Shown here: positions 31,389 to 41,044 of the stretch, piece after piece | Layout: each line of letters begins with the position of its first letter | Numbering within the stretch: the stretch's first letter is position 1 | DNA from: a virus | Virus record (IMG/VR): IMGVR_UViG_3300025425_000025 | Span: 1 to 53,838 of that record | Direction: 5' to 3' (one strand) | Length of the DNA stretch: 53,838 nt | Notes under the pieces: model-generated | Seen by the model: the letters and a program-made list of their open reading frames with translations, nothing else | Database searches by the model: none | What the model was told of the DNA's origin: nothing | Program-made: the position numbers and the translations under genes

Positions 31389-31775
31389 TTATTTTGGACC
31401 TCTATATTGTCCATCTTTTCTCATTGACGAATTAGACATTTTCTTTTTAATTACCGGCTTCATACGCATACGTTCTTTTTTAATTCGTTCACCAGCAGTA
31501 GGTTTCTTCTTAGGAGGCATTAAGCCTTTCTTAGTGTATCCCATAACCATCTTATCTCTAAGAGACATACCAACACCATCTTCAATAATCTCACTTATAT
31601 CATGAGCAAGAGGTGGCTGATCTTTTTTATGAAAGGCTGATTTACGTTTACGTCTATCTTCAATATTCTTAGACTTAGTACCAGCCGCAGTTATAGCACC
31701 CTTAAAAGTTGACCCTTTTTTTCTAGCTGAACCTAATTTAGTAATAGGTTTCTTTTTCTTAGTAGCTGTTGCCAT
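31389..31775 (-). CDS. Very basic protein, 128 aa
   Basis: Lys/Arg-dense throughout (ATKKKKPITKLGSARKKGST, EDRRKRKSAFHKKD, RIKKERMRMKPVIKKKM). It lacks hydrophobic segments. Likely a DNA-binding virion component; overlaps the next gene by one base. Confidence 0.65.
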   Translation of the reverse strand: MATATKKKKPITKLGSARKKGSTFKGAITAAGTKSKNIEDRRKRKSAFHKKDQPPLAHDISEIIEDGVGMSLRDKMVMGYTKKGLMPPKKKPTAGERIKKERMRMKPVIKKKMSNSSMRKDGQYRGPK

Positions 31776-32296
31776 TATACACTCTCTGGTTCTGGTTTAG
31801 GCATAAATCCTTTTGGTGATTCCATAGGAGCTTCTTGTGCAGGAGGTTTAATAGTTTCTTTATTAGCCTGTAGAGCATTGCCTGCCTTATCAGCAATATC
31901 ATTAGTAATCTTAGCTTTAGACTTATAGTAGCCAATAGTCTTCTCTGGTAAATCTTCAAGACCTAAGTCGTATTCAATTTCTGAATCCTTAGCCATGATT
32001 TCCATCATACGAGCAACTGGGCCAGCAAGTAAGATTGCCATGTCTGGTGTCCACTTACCTTTACCAATACCACTAGTAACTAATATATCAGCCGCTTTAA
32101 CAATACTAACCCCTGATTGAAGATTATTCAATAGGCCATACGCACCTTTAGTAGTAGTAAGTTGTTTAACTACTGTTTCAATAGCTTTATCCATATCCGT
32201 TACCTCTGGCGGTCTATGCCAAGGATAGTTACGGGTATCTGATGTGTAATTCTCACCGGGGATTGGTCCGTTAGGAGTAACGTTAGGATTATCCAT
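31775..32296 (-). CDS. Putative virion-associated protein, 173 aa
   Basis: Pro-rich N-terminus (MDNPNVTPNGPIPGENY), a helical core (DKAIETVVKQLTTTKGAYGL, AILLAGPVARMMEIM) and a Pro/Glu-rich tail. Coupled on both sides by one-base overlaps within the late operon. Structural role inferred from context. Confidence 0.6.
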   Translation of the reverse strand: MDNPNVTPNGPIPGENYTSDTRNYPWHRPPEVTDMDKAIETVVKQLTTTKGAYGLLNNLQSGVSIVKAADILVTSGIGKGKWTPDMAILLAGPVARMMEIMAKDSEIEYDLGLEDLPEKTIGYYKSKAKITNDIADKAGNALQANKETIKPPAQEAPMESPKGFMPKPEPESV

Positions 32297-32499
32297 TATA
32301 TCTCACTTACATCTTTCTTAACAGGTGTCTTCTTTTTACTTGTACTAGTAGTTTTCTTACTCATAACTTCTTCTTCGAAGTCATCAAAGTACTTCTTATT
32401 ATACACCCTATCTTTTTCTAGTTTAGAATATTCCCACTCGTCATCACCTTTAGCGTAGTACGACTGGATTGACTTCTTAATTGCTTCCTCAAATGTCAT
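32296..32499 (-). CDS. Small charged protein, 67 aa
   Basis: MTFEEAIKKSIQSYYAKGDD, ending with a Lys/Ser/Thr-rich tail (MSKKTTSTSKKKTPVKKD). Acidic front and basic end. Preceded by AAGGAAACAAA. No family recognised. Confidence 0.6.
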   Translation of the reverse strand: MTFEEAIKKSIQSYYAKGDDEWEYSKLEKDRVYNKKYFDDFEEEVMSKKTTSTSKKKTPVKKDVSEI

Positions 32500-32641
32500 T
32501 TTGTTTCCTTATTTTAATTTTATTGTGCCTACACCATATACTGGTACTGGTTATTTCGACTAATCAACGCTAGGGGGCCTTAAACAGCCGTACAGTGGAT
32601 TCTCTGTGTCCCAGTATGATTCCACCTGAGCATATACAAAC

Positions 32642-32667
32642 GCCTCTCCTGAGCAGGATATGGAGGC
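32642..32667 (-). terminator. Strong hairpin downstream of the endonuclease gene
   Basis: GCCTC/GAGGC encloses TCCTG-AG-CAGGA, a nearly continuous 10-bp stem. On the - strand it is followed only by GTTTGT, so terminator strength is doubtful. It may instead stabilise or process late mRNA. Confidence 0.4.
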
Positions 32668-32673
32668 TGTATT

Positions 32674-32985
32674 TCAAAATTTACGGCAATTTGCGTCGTA
32701 ATCAGTAAGTTCGTCTTTTCCTGTTGCTTTTTGTAGGTAATTAATAGCAGATAGTAGTGTTTTTTGATTATCCCTAAACATTCCTAGTCCTATATTGCAA
32801 TTATTGCATAGTAGTACTCTCGTATTATGATCATGGTCTACAACTAGTGGTCGATTTAGTTCTGTAATAGGCCTGCTACAAATTGCACAGTTATTACTTT
32901 GTTCTTCTAGCATGTCATCGTATTCTTCTAGGTTTAATCCATAAACCTTTATTAATCTATATTCTCTATTCTTTATTTTTGACAT
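32674..32985 (-). CDS. Endonuclease VII-like HNH nuclease, 103 aa
   Basis: NNCAICSRP, then LVVDHDHNTRVLLCNNCNIG and LGMFRDN: zinc Cys pairs around the DHDH site of recombination endonuclease VII. Start MSKIKNREYR at 32985 lies just after the stop of the gene before; the longer start would overlap it. Placed among virion genes, so it may be a homing-type intruder or a resolvase for packaging. No good Shine-Dalgarno. Confidence 0.8.
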   Translation of the reverse strand: MSKIKNREYRLIKVYGLNLEEYDDMLEEQSNNCAICSRPITELNRPLVVDHDHNTRVLLCNNCNIGLGMFRDNQKTLLSAINYLQKATGKDELTDYDANCRKF

Positions 32986-32990
32986 TAAAC

Positions 32991-34544
32991 TTAGAACAGC
33001 CAATCAAAGAATGTCCCTGCTCCGGCCCCAACTATGGTTCCTAGTATGTTTCCAAAGCCTTCTGAGTCTGCAACTTCAGCATTTAGATCACCAGTCAGCT
33101 TAATCATAGCAAGTTGGTTGTTTCGTTCTGATTGATTATCAGCAGTCTTCCATAGATAGTCTAGAAGTGCGTCTGATCTATCCCAAACCTGATTTAGTTG
33201 TTCTACAGATATGCCAACCATATTCTTAACATCAGTAGCAGCAGCTTCAAACTTTTGATCTAGTTCTTTAGTTGTTAATTCCTGTCTCCATTTAGCATTG
33301 GCAGTATCAACAGCAAATTGCATACTGGAATAGAATTGTTCACGAGAATCCTCCATACTTGCATTGAATTTCGATACGTCCGTAGAATTCGTAGCATTGT
33401 ATTGTGACATAGCATCTGATTGTGCTTTATTAAATTGATCAATAGAAGCCTCTAGACTTGCATAGTATTTGTCTTTATCGTTTTGACTATCTGCCATGAA
33501 TAGTCTATTAGCATTCTCTGCCTTACCATCTTCAAGGATAGACTGGATTCTAGCTTGGTTGTTAATAACTCTAGTTTGCTGATCATTACTAAGATTAGCC
33601 ATATCCATTTGTAGGAAAGCTTGACTGTTAGTAACAGCAGCCGTAAGCCGAGCATCCATATTAGCAAGATCAAGTTTAGCTAACACGTTAGCCTTATTAA
33701 TAGTTGCCTCTTGTCTATTGTTTAGATTAGTAACTGTTAGAGTTTGAAAGAATTCAGCATCTTGTTGAGCAATAGGAATACTGGCTTCCATTAAGGCTTG
33801 TGACAATGCAGCCGTAGCAGCACTACCAGTCATTCCGTTGAAAGCAGCAATCTTTTGTACATTTCTAGCAGTAGCAGAAGCCCATGACGGAACCTTAGGA
33901 TTACCATTAGGATCAGTAAATTCGGATTGCAACATTTCAAGCTGCCCTTTAAGAGTAGCCTTGCTATCAGTATAATTACCATCACCAAGTTGTTCAGCTA
34001 ATAGTTTACCAGCAGAAGTTGTAGTATCAATAATATTACTCATATTTTGAGCAGCATATTGATTTAACGAATCCCCTAGTGCATTCTCCCCATTATTAGT
34101 AGCGTCTAGATCAGCAACAATTTGATTAGGATCAACTGAAGCTTGATTACTAACCGTACCTTGTGCGGCAGTCATAGTATTATTAGCTACGTCTTGTTGC
34201 GTAGTAGCAGTTTGTACTTGGGCAGCTTGATTATTAGAGGTGTTTGTCTGTACATCAGGAGAGCTAGTAGCCTGTTGTGCATTAGCTTGTACACCTTGAG
34301 GATCACCATTATATGCAGGATTATTAGGGTCTATTTGTCCATCAGCAGTTTGTTGTGCTGTAGAAGTAGGCACACGATCACTTAACTCCATACTTTCATT
34401 TTGAAGTGGAGTGCTAGGATCATCCTGTGTAAGTAATAATGAAGGATCAGTAACAAGTTGACCAGCAAAGTCAGCAACATTAATCTGACTATTACCTTCT
34501 GGCATAGTTGGTACTACTTGAGGATTTAGTGTAGTTTGTGTCAT
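32991..34544 (-). CDS. Internal virion / ejection protein, 517 aa
   Basis: The first 150 residues are Gln/Asn/Thr-rich and disordered (QADGQIDPNNPAYNGDPQG-like text). Then come long amphipathic helices with repeated Asn/Gln (ANMDARLTAAVTNSQAFLQM) and a Gly-rich hydrophobic C-terminus (GNILGTIVGAGAGTFFDWLF). That end could insert in membrane. Fits podovirus internal core proteins. Confidence 0.65.
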   Translation of the reverse strand: MTQTTLNPQVVPTMPEGNSQINVADFAGQLVTDPSLLLTQDDPSTPLQNESMELSDRVPTSTAQQTADGQIDPNNPAYNGDPQGVQANAQQATSSPDVQTNTSNNQAAQVQTATTQQDVANNTMTAAQGTVSNQASVDPNQIVADLDATNNGENALGDSLNQYAAQNMSNIIDTTTSAGKLLAEQLGDGNYTDSKATLKGQLEMLQSEFTDPNGNPKVPSWASATARNVQKIAAFNGMTGSAATAALSQALMEASIPIAQQDAEFFQTLTVTNLNNRQEATINKANVLAKLDLANMDARLTAAVTNSQAFLQMDMANLSNDQQTRVINNQARIQSILEDGKAENANRLFMADSQNDKDKYYASLEASIDQFNKAQSDAMSQYNATNSTDVSKFNASMEDSREQFYSSMQFAVDTANAKWRQELTTKELDQKFEAAATDVKNMVGISVEQLNQVWDRSDALLDYLWKTADNQSERNNQLAMIKLTGDLNAEVADSEGFGNILGTIVGAGAGTFFDWLF

Positions 34545-35039
34545 TTAGTTTCCTTTTGTAGCACCTTTAAGTACTAATGGAACAGCCTTTTTCAATTCAT
34601 CTACTGTAGAGGCATTAGAAATGCTAATATCGTCTGTTACATCACGTAAGGCTTTCTTTTGTTGAGCAATACTTGCCTTTTTAGCTGTATCACCCACTTC
34701 ATCTGCCATTTGATACTCAATGTCTAATTTAGCTAATAGTGGGGCTCTAAGTTTGCGTAATTCCTTCTTTTGAATTTCACGAGCCTTAGGCATATCGACT
34801 TTAATTCCTTCTTTAGAGTTTTCAATATCCCATGCACCACGATAAGTTCTATCAGAAGGTGGAACCCAATCAGACGGCATGATTTTAACGTCATTTCTGG
34901 TAAAGCCATGTCTTTCTAATACGAAGTCTTCATATTCGATATCAGTAAGCTCTCTACCTAAAAGACGCTCTATATTATACTTAGGTGCGGCAGAAGTTAT
35001 ACTAACTGTATCCTCTTCATTTTTTCTTATAAATTTCAT
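34545..35039 (-). CDS. Tail fibre assembly-like (DUF4376-type) protein, 164 aa
   Basis: WVPPSDRTYRGAWDIENS, VDMPKAREIQKKELRKLRAP, then LLAKLDIEY and KKALRDVTDDISISNASTVD. The PSDRTFRGAW...MPKA--I----IR-AR-P-L--LD pattern is common next to tail fibre genes. A fibre-folding or virion protein role is inferred. Shares one base with the fibre gene stop. Confidence 0.7.
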   Translation of the reverse strand: MKFIRKNEEDTVSITSAAPKYNIERLLGRELTDIEYEDFVLERHGFTRNDVKIMPSDWVPPSDRTYRGAWDIENSKEGIKVDMPKAREIQKKELRKLRAPLLAKLDIEYQMADEVGDTAKKASIAQQKKALRDVTDDISISNASTVDELKKAVPLVLKGATKGN

Positions 35040-36724
35040 TATTGGTCTCCAAAGGCTACGAAGTAGATTGCGTTGGGGTCATTGGGGTCTTCTTCGTTAC
35101 CTGACCATGAGGCGTTGCCCAAATTACCGGCCCTGATACGCAGTTGACCTGCGGTTGGCCCTGTTGCATCTGAAATCGAGTAATTGATCATGTAGTTGCC
35201 GCCATTGTGCATACCGCCGCTGACGAGTGCCGCATAATTTGCGTTTGAGAAATCTGTCGCGATGTTGACCGTCCAGTCACCCTCACCGTTATCGGTGATG
35301 CTAGTAGTATTATAGCTATCCGCTATAGTTCCAGAACTATTGAATTTAACCCAACATTTAGCTGCGCTCTCATGATAATGCTGTCTACCCGGTGTAACAG
35401 CTACAGTAGTAGATGATCCTGCCTCTTGTTCTGCTTGAGACGCAGCAGCCATACCACCATTATTATCTACATAATCTTTAACAGCAGCAGTAGTTGGTAA
35501 GCTCGTATCATTATCACTTGAACCTAATCCTTCCGATTCTGTAACAATAGCACTAGCAGCAAAATTATCTACTTCAACGTTAGATAAGGAATTTCCAGTA
35601 CCATTAGCATCGAATGTCTTATTAGTTAATGAAGCAGAAGATGAGGCAGTTATCTTTGTATCAAGTTGTGTTTGAATAGCAGAAGTAACACCATTAAGAT
35701 AGTTGTACTCAGTTGTTGAAACTGCACCACCACCAATCTTACTAGCATCAATAGCAGCCGAGGCATTAATATCAGCATTTACAATAACACCAGCATCAAT
35801 ACTCCATACAGTCCCACTACTAGATACAACAATATCGCCTTTGTCTCCATCAGCAATAGCTCCACCACTAACCGCACTATCTACATAATCTTTAACAGCA
35901 GCAGAAGTAGGGATAGTTGTATCATTATCATTAGAAGCAATATCATCAGATTCAGTAACAAGAGTAGCAGCCGCAATCAATGAAGTTGTAATTTCATCTT
36001 CGCTAGCTAATGCACCTGCGTCTGTTACATCAGATAGAGTATGTGTATGTCCTGTTGCAGATTTTCCATCAATCTGTGCTTGAATATCTGAAGTAACTCC
36101 ATCAACATAATTCAATTCAGTTACAGTAGCAGTAATACCATCAAGTACATTTATTTCAGTAGCCGTAGCTGTTAATCCTAATGTTACTAATTGAGCGGCA
36201 GCATTTGCATCATCTAATAATGCTCTACCAGCAGACGTTAAGTCTGTAGTACTAAATGTATCAGCACCAGTAGCGTATATTAGTTTATCAGCAGAAACAG
36301 TAACACCAGCTAAGGCGGTTAGAGTAGCATCTAAAGATTGCCATCCAGTTGTGTTTCCGATATAAAGCCATACAGCAGAAGTTGCCGTAGCATCCACACA
36401 TACATACGCTCTATCATTCGTTGTATCAATCCATTGTGAACCAACAGCATAATCACTATCTTCGTCATCAGTTGCAGTAGGGGCAGTAGTAGCATTCAAC
36501 TTGTGAATACCATTAATACCACCTTGAGATACACCTAATATACCAGCAGTGCTTGTATTTAGATTAATCTTAGGGCCTTCACCAGTAGTTCCGTCATGGG
36601 AATGACCAGAGCTTAAATGGAAAGCAGATTGAATCTGATTGAATTCAGCATTTAGTGGAGACGCTTCAACTGTATTACCTGAAACGATTTCACCAGATGA
36701 TTGTCTTACGTAGCCATCACCCAT
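35039..36724 (-). CDS. Tail fibre / receptor-binding protein, 561 aa
   Basis: The N-terminal part (MGDGYVRQSSGEIVSGNTVE) should attach to the tail. The shaft carries phage tail-fibre repeats: TATEINVLDGIT, VTELNYVDGVT, TTEYNYLNGVTSAIQTQLDT, and two PTSAAVKDYVD-type blocks. The C-terminal 100 residues (WVKFNSSGTIADSYNTTSIT, DNGEGDWTVNIATDFSNANY) are a common receptor-binding tip domain. That tip is encoded by visibly more G+C-rich DNA (about 35042-35300), suggesting domain exchange. Confidence 0.85.
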   Translation of the reverse strand: MGDGYVRQSSGEIVSGNTVEASPLNAEFNQIQSAFHLSSGHSHDGTTGEGPKINLNTSTAGILGVSQGGINGIHKLNATTAPTATDDEDSDYAVGSQWIDTTNDRAYVCVDATATSAVWLYIGNTTGWQSLDATLTALAGVTVSADKLIYATGADTFSTTDLTSAGRALLDDANAAAQLVTLGLTATATEINVLDGITATVTELNYVDGVTSDIQAQIDGKSATGHTHTLSDVTDAGALASEDEITTSLIAAATLVTESDDIASNDNDTTIPTSAAVKDYVDSAVSGGAIADGDKGDIVVSSSGTVWSIDAGVIVNADINASAAIDASKIGGGAVSTTEYNYLNGVTSAIQTQLDTKITASSSASLTNKTFDANGTGNSLSNVEVDNFAASAIVTESEGLGSSDNDTSLPTTAAVKDYVDNNGGMAAASQAEQEAGSSTTVAVTPGRQHYHESAAKCWVKFNSSGTIADSYNTTSITDNGEGDWTVNIATDFSNANYAALVSGGMHNGGNYMINYSISDATGPTAGQLRIRAGNLGNASWSGNEEDPNDPNAIYFVAFGDQ

Positions 36725-36734
36725 TATTTATTCC

Positions 36735-38375
36735 TTATCTTCGTCCTTTAACACTATATTCAAGTACAATACCATGAACTGTGTGAGGGGCTTCTGTTCC
36801 GTTTGTCGTATATGAAAGCTGTATAGAGAAGAAACTTCCTTCTAGGGCTTTAATAGCTATAGGGGTTACAGCACCACCATATAGAGTTGATAGGTCATTA
36901 TATAGTGATGTTGGATCATCGTATAGTGTAGTAACAAACTGTAGAACTAATGAGTACGGCGTAGGGATTGCTACATCAATAGAACCCCAATCATATCTTA
37001 CTCCTAGAATAAGGTCTACCGTTTCTTCACCATTCATAAATGTCGTTACTTTTTCAATTACCTTACGAGTCTCAGTATCACCTAAGTCTAGATAAGGAGT
37101 CATATAGATTGAAACAACATTACTACCATTGAAATCATTACCTGATTCCTGTCTATATACTACACCATCATAGTCGCCATGTAAAACTATTTCTGTTCCA
37201 TTGACATATTTAGACGCACAGCATGATGCTCTAATACCTAGTAGTTCTCCAAATTCCCAACCTTTTTGTTGATCAGAAGTTCTAAGAGACCCAATGATAC
37301 CTTTAGAGTCAGCAACATTAATAGAGCTACTACTAAAGAATACTCTAAATTGTGACTTACCTCTAATAGCAACAATATTCATATTGGCACCGGAATTACC
37401 TTCAACTCTATTTTTAACTAGGCTTTGAATAGCCTTGGATAAAGCTTCGATTTGAATATCGTTAATTCTGTCAGTACCGGCAATAGGTCTAAATCCATCA
37501 GGAGCTAAGAAGATTAATTGTCCACCTAACTCAACTACAGCATCAGAAGAAATTAAACCAATATCCTTAGTTACGTCTTCCACTAAGAAAGTAGTGTCTG
37601 ATATGACAATCTTCTTAATGATGTTAATTCCGAATATAAACAGATTGTCTCTGAAAGGTTTAATCTGTGTGACTTCAAGTCCCGGTATAATCTGTCCAGA
37701 ACCGTTAGCGGATATGAAGTCATAGAATACATTAGGAGCAGAATGGGCGACAACACCTTTATAGCTGTTCTTTGTGTCACTAGCTAAAAATAGATGCTTC
37801 TGGAAGAATGACACATATGTAGGCGCGTCTAATGCCATAGCTCCACCTGCATGGTCCATATCAGCACCAGTAGAACCACTATCAATGAATTCCCAATCTG
37901 TACCATCATATAGCACAGCGTTATTAACACCATCAACAATACATAGTACATTAGCAACACCATTGTTACCAACGTCATATCGTAACTTATCTACTGTTGA
38001 ACCCCCTGTTACAAAGTAATGAGTTAGTCCAGTTGAAATAGCAACCCAACCAGTAGCGAATTCGTACTTATACAAAGTATATTCATCTACTCCTAGGTCT
38101 TTTCTAGCAGCTATAATATCTGTAGCACCAGATACGCTATTTTCAAATAGGATAATACCTAGAATCTTACCTTCAGCAACGCCTACACCTACTTCAGCAT
38201 AGTTTGAATCATAAGGTTGAAACCCTTCAATACGCTTATATCCACCGTCAAGACCAACTTCATAATTAGTCAGTACTACACCAGCACCGGGCTTATTAGC
38301 AGATAGATTGATATGGTTATTAGAGGTGTCTAGTCCACCTTCACAAATAACTCTTGATGATGTTTTATAGTCCAT
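36735..38375 (-). CDS. Tail nozzle (tubular protein B-like), 546 aa
   Basis: GGLDTSNNHINLSANKPGAG, then many beta segments with YKRIEGF, LFIFGINIIKKIV and VELGGQLIFLAPDGFRPI. Repeated beta blades fit the beta-propeller nozzle of podovirus tails. It follows the adaptor gene as in T7-like gene order. Overlaps that gene by one base. Confidence 0.75.
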   Translation of the reverse strand: MDYKTSSRVICEGGLDTSNNHINLSANKPGAGVVLTNYEVGLDGGYKRIEGFQPYDSNYAEVGVGVAEGKILGIILFENSVSGATDIIAARKDLGVDEYTLYKYEFATGWVAISTGLTHYFVTGGSTVDKLRYDVGNNGVANVLCIVDGVNNAVLYDGTDWEFIDSGSTGADMDHAGGAMALDAPTYVSFFQKHLFLASDTKNSYKGVVAHSAPNVFYDFISANGSGQIIPGLEVTQIKPFRDNLFIFGINIIKKIVISDTTFLVEDVTKDIGLISSDAVVELGGQLIFLAPDGFRPIAGTDRINDIQIEALSKAIQSLVKNRVEGNSGANMNIVAIRGKSQFRVFFSSSSINVADSKGIIGSLRTSDQQKGWEFGELLGIRASCCASKYVNGTEIVLHGDYDGVVYRQESGNDFNGSNVVSIYMTPYLDLGDTETRKVIEKVTTFMNGEETVDLILGVRYDWGSIDVAIPTPYSLVLQFVTTLYDDPTSLYNDLSTLYGGAVTPIAIKALEGSFFSIQLSYTTNGTEAPHTVHGIVLEYSVKGRR

Positions 38376-39109
38376 TATCTAAAATAGTCACTGCTAACTA
38401 TTCCTCCTGCGATACTAGGTCTATTTATAATAGTACCTTTCATAGTATCATAATTATTAATTAACATGCTTCTCATTCTGCCTAGCCAACCAGTGAAGTT
38501 ACGTTCAGCTTTATCCGCCTGTTCACTATTGTCTCTAAACATATAGAAATGGTATAGGGCTCCTTGAATAATAGCTTCATCAAACATTGGAGGGATAGTA
38601 GATTGATCATCATAGGCTACTAGTCTAACTGGGTATGTGAAGTATTCATATGTTACTTCATAAGCCTCATCAGGACTAGGACTTATACCAAAGCCTGCAC
38701 CATGTTTAGGATATACGTATAGAGGAACATTCAGTCCAGCAGCACCAGCATTATCATCATCATTCTTTAGATATCTATTTCGAACATCACGATCAATAAA
38801 CTGTAGTCTATGCCCATTTGTTCCTAGAGAAGCGTCTTTTACTAAATGAAAGGTATCCCATTTAACTGTCTTAACTGTTGCTCCAAAAGTGTATTCTTCT
38901 GTTCCTGCAACTAATGTTTCAGTAGCCATAGCAGAGTTAAACGGCCATTCAAACTCTTGTATATTAATAGCTTCAATTGAAGAGTTAATAACCGTCTTAG
39001 CCATAGCCTGTACGCCTCTAGTAGAAGCGAAATCTGACTGAGCAATAATAACTTCATTGAGTCTTTCAAGAAGTCTATTTGTCAGAGTCATATAAGTTGT
39101 TATTGCCAT
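38375..39109 (-). CDS. Head-tail adaptor (tubular protein A-like), 244 aa
   Basis: LTNRLLERLNEVIIAQSDFA, INIQEFEWPFNSAMATETL, YTFGATVKTVKWDTFHL and DEAIIQGALYHFYMFRDN fit the gp11-type adaptor/gatekeeper of short-tailed phages. Length is right (about 200-250). Lies directly before the nozzle gene. Confidence 0.75.
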   Translation of the reverse strand: MAITTYMTLTNRLLERLNEVIIAQSDFASTRGVQAMAKTVINSSIEAINIQEFEWPFNSAMATETLVAGTEEYTFGATVKTVKWDTFHLVKDASLGTNGHRLQFIDRDVRNRYLKNDDDNAGAAGLNVPLYVYPKHGAGFGISPSPDEAYEVTYEYFTYPVRLVAYDDQSTIPPMFDEAIIQGALYHFYMFRDNSEQADKAERNFTGWLGRMRSMLINNYDTMKGTIINRPSIAGGIVSSDYFR

Positions 39110-39125
39110 TTACTGTGATTTCCAT

Positions 39126-39162
39126 AAAAAAAGGGTTGAGGCATATTTTACACCCCAACCCT
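39126..39162 (-). terminator. Rho-independent terminator after the capsid operon
   Basis: On the - strand AGGGTTGGGG pairs with CCTCAACCCT and is followed by seven T (39132-39126). It lies between the decoration gene and the adaptor gene. It likely sets the high capsid to low tail ratio. Confidence 0.9.
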
Positions 39163-39194
39163 ATTAGGTAGTTAGTTTTTAGTTGTCATTTGGA

Positions 39195-39692
39195 TTAGCT
39201 CTTTAGAGCAACTAATCCGGGCTTACGTTGATCAGAAATATCACCATAAATTACCCAAACTCGTAGTTCACCGGCAGAGAGAGTTCCGCCAGAAAGTGTT
39301 TGCAGTTCTACATCTACTGTATCGCTAGCAGCGAATACAACAGGATAGAAAGCGGCAGGCTGTACGCCAAAGTCACCAACACCACCAGCAGCCCAATCAT
39401 ATCCATCAACGAATATGTCAACCGCTGTTCCAGTTACACCAAGGTCTACGGTTAAAGTAGTAGGTCCAACTGCGTCGGTAATAACTTCAAAACCAGCAGC
39501 CAGTACAATAGAGTTTGCAGGAAGTCTTACGGCTTCGATGATATCACCGGCAGCAAGTCCAGAACCCTTAGCTGTAGCAGCAGCCCCCATTTCGATGTTA
39601 TTTTCAACATAGTGAAGAGGAAAACGAGTTGCAGTAACAGATGGAGCTAAATCAGCGCCAATAACATTGTCAAGAGTTTCGACTGTAGACAT
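39195..39692 (-). CDS. Head decoration-like protein, 165 aa
   Basis: Small beta-rich protein immediately after the capsid gene: GAAATAKGSGLAAGDIIEAV, ANSIVLAAGFEVITDAVGP, AGELRVWVIYGD. Gly/Ala/Val-rich like capsid-stabilising proteins. Preceded by AGGAGATAAATA. Shares the capsid transcript. Decoration role is inferred. Confidence 0.65.
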   Translation of the reverse strand: MSTVETLDNVIGADLAPSVTATRFPLHYVENNIEMGAAATAKGSGLAAGDIIEAVRLPANSIVLAAGFEVITDAVGPTTLTVDLGVTGTAVDIFVDGYDWAAGGVGDFGVQPAAFYPVVFAASDTVDVELQTLSGGTLSAGELRVWVIYGDISDQRKPGLVALKS

Positions 39693-39705
39693 TATTTATC
39701 TCCTA

Positions 39706-40761
39706 TTACTTGCTTGCATTCCAGATAGAACGTACTAGAGCTTCTGAACGAAGAACCTTACGACCATATAGATGCATACCACGTACAACGTCACCGAACG
39801 TATCAGTAGCACGAAGTCTTTCTGTCTTAGTTAATTGTTGCGCCGTAGCAGTAGCGCCATGATGACCAGCAACCACAACACCGTAGTTAGTTGATGAACC
39901 AGCAGTACTTAGTACTGAAGGTCCACTACCAATTAGAGGAAGGTTGTTTGATTCATACATAGTAAATCCACGAATCTTACCGCGTAGGACTTGTCCGTTA
40001 CGTAGCTGTTCGTCTCCACGACTGTCATAGTCACGGTTTACCAGCTTAGAATCTTCATCATTTAGAAGTTCAATGAACACAGGATCAACTACGCACCAAC
40101 GATCTTCTTCAGGAACGTTCTGTTCGTCTAGTAGACGCTTAAAACGGTTCAGTAGACCAAGTGGCGTAATATCATAAGTTCCGCTTACTCCAACTGGAAT
40201 ACTGTTAGTGCCAGTACCAGAAGTAGAGAAAGCATTCTTAGTTAGCTTATGTGCAGAAAGTAGTTCATCCGCATCAGCAGACGCACGAGCTAGAGTACCT
40301 ACAGTTGTAGTACGAGCCGTCCATACAGCAGATTCAGGATTGGCTAGTTCGAAACCAGATAGATAACCTAGAATGTCGCGGTCAATAGCCTGTGCCATCT
40401 TATATGCAGCACGGTTAGACGCTAGAGATTCCCAATTCACATGAGACTGTGAAGTTTCGATATCATCCACACGAAAGGCAAAATAGTTTGCACGATCAAC
40501 CGTTAGGGTGAAGTCTGAATCCTCTAGGTCTTGTGGGGTAATCTTAGCACCACGCGAATAGGGAGTAACTGTGATTTCAGGTTCTACGATGATCTTAACA
40601 GAGTCACCAAAAGATGAGATTTCTCCAAAGTAATCATTATTCGTGATCGCTTCAGTTACCGAACTCTTGCGGTAAATCTTTTGAACCTTCTTAGAGTAAA
40701 TTGTTGGGCTAAACACACCATTAGGTAAGTTATTCCAGCCTGTTGCAGCTTGAAAAGCCAT
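39706..40761 (-). CDS. Major capsid protein, 351 aa
   Basis: VFSPTIYSKKVQKIYRKSSV, YFGEISSFGDSVKIIVEPE, DFTLTVDRANYFAFRVDDIE and YKMAQAIDRDILGYLSGFE form the typical phage coat pattern. Later text WCVVDPVFIELLND, GFTMYESNNLP and VVAGHHGATATAQQLTKTER agrees. Follows scaffold and has its own promoter with a 5' hairpin leader. AAGGAGGTTTTAGACA is its ribosome-binding site. Confidence 0.92.
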   Translation of the reverse strand: MAFQAATGWNNLPNGVFSPTIYSKKVQKIYRKSSVTEAITNNDYFGEISSFGDSVKIIVEPEITVTPYSRGAKITPQDLEDSDFTLTVDRANYFAFRVDDIETSQSHVNWESLASNRAAYKMAQAIDRDILGYLSGFELANPESAVWTARTTTVGTLARASADADELLSAHKLTKNAFSTSGTGTNSIPVGVSGTYDITPLGLLNRFKRLLDEQNVPEEDRWCVVDPVFIELLNDEDSKLVNRDYDSRGDEQLRNGQVLRGKIRGFTMYESNNLPLIGSGPSVLSTAGSSTNYGVVVAGHHGATATAQQLTKTERLRATDTFGDVVRGMHLYGRKVLRSEALVRSIWNASK

Positions 40762-40998
40762 TGTCTAAAACCTCCTTATAGGTTTTGTTAAAAATTAATA
40801 ACTTATCTCATATACGGGATAGTTACTAAACTAGAACATTATCTATCTTAGAGGCTTGTTTTTTAGGGTGGCGCTAGCAAGGCGGGTCTATACTTACAAG
40901 GTAGTCTGAGTGATTATTTGTTCTTTAATGTATCGTTTTATTTTAATGTTACTTATATAGTAGCATTAATATTCGGTAGCCATTAAAGGGGCGAATGA

Positions 40999-41037
40999 TA
41001 GGGTGGCATAACGGGAGCAGAGCATTACACCACCCTA
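40999..41037 (-). other. 5'-terminal hairpin of the capsid mRNA
   Basis: TAGGGTGG pairs with CCACCCTA (8 bp) around a 23-base loop. With the -10 box at 41050-41045 transcription should begin near 41038. The hairpin would then be the very 5' end of the mRNA, a layout known to slow RNA decay. Confidence 0.6.
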
Positions 41038-41044
41038 AGTATTA

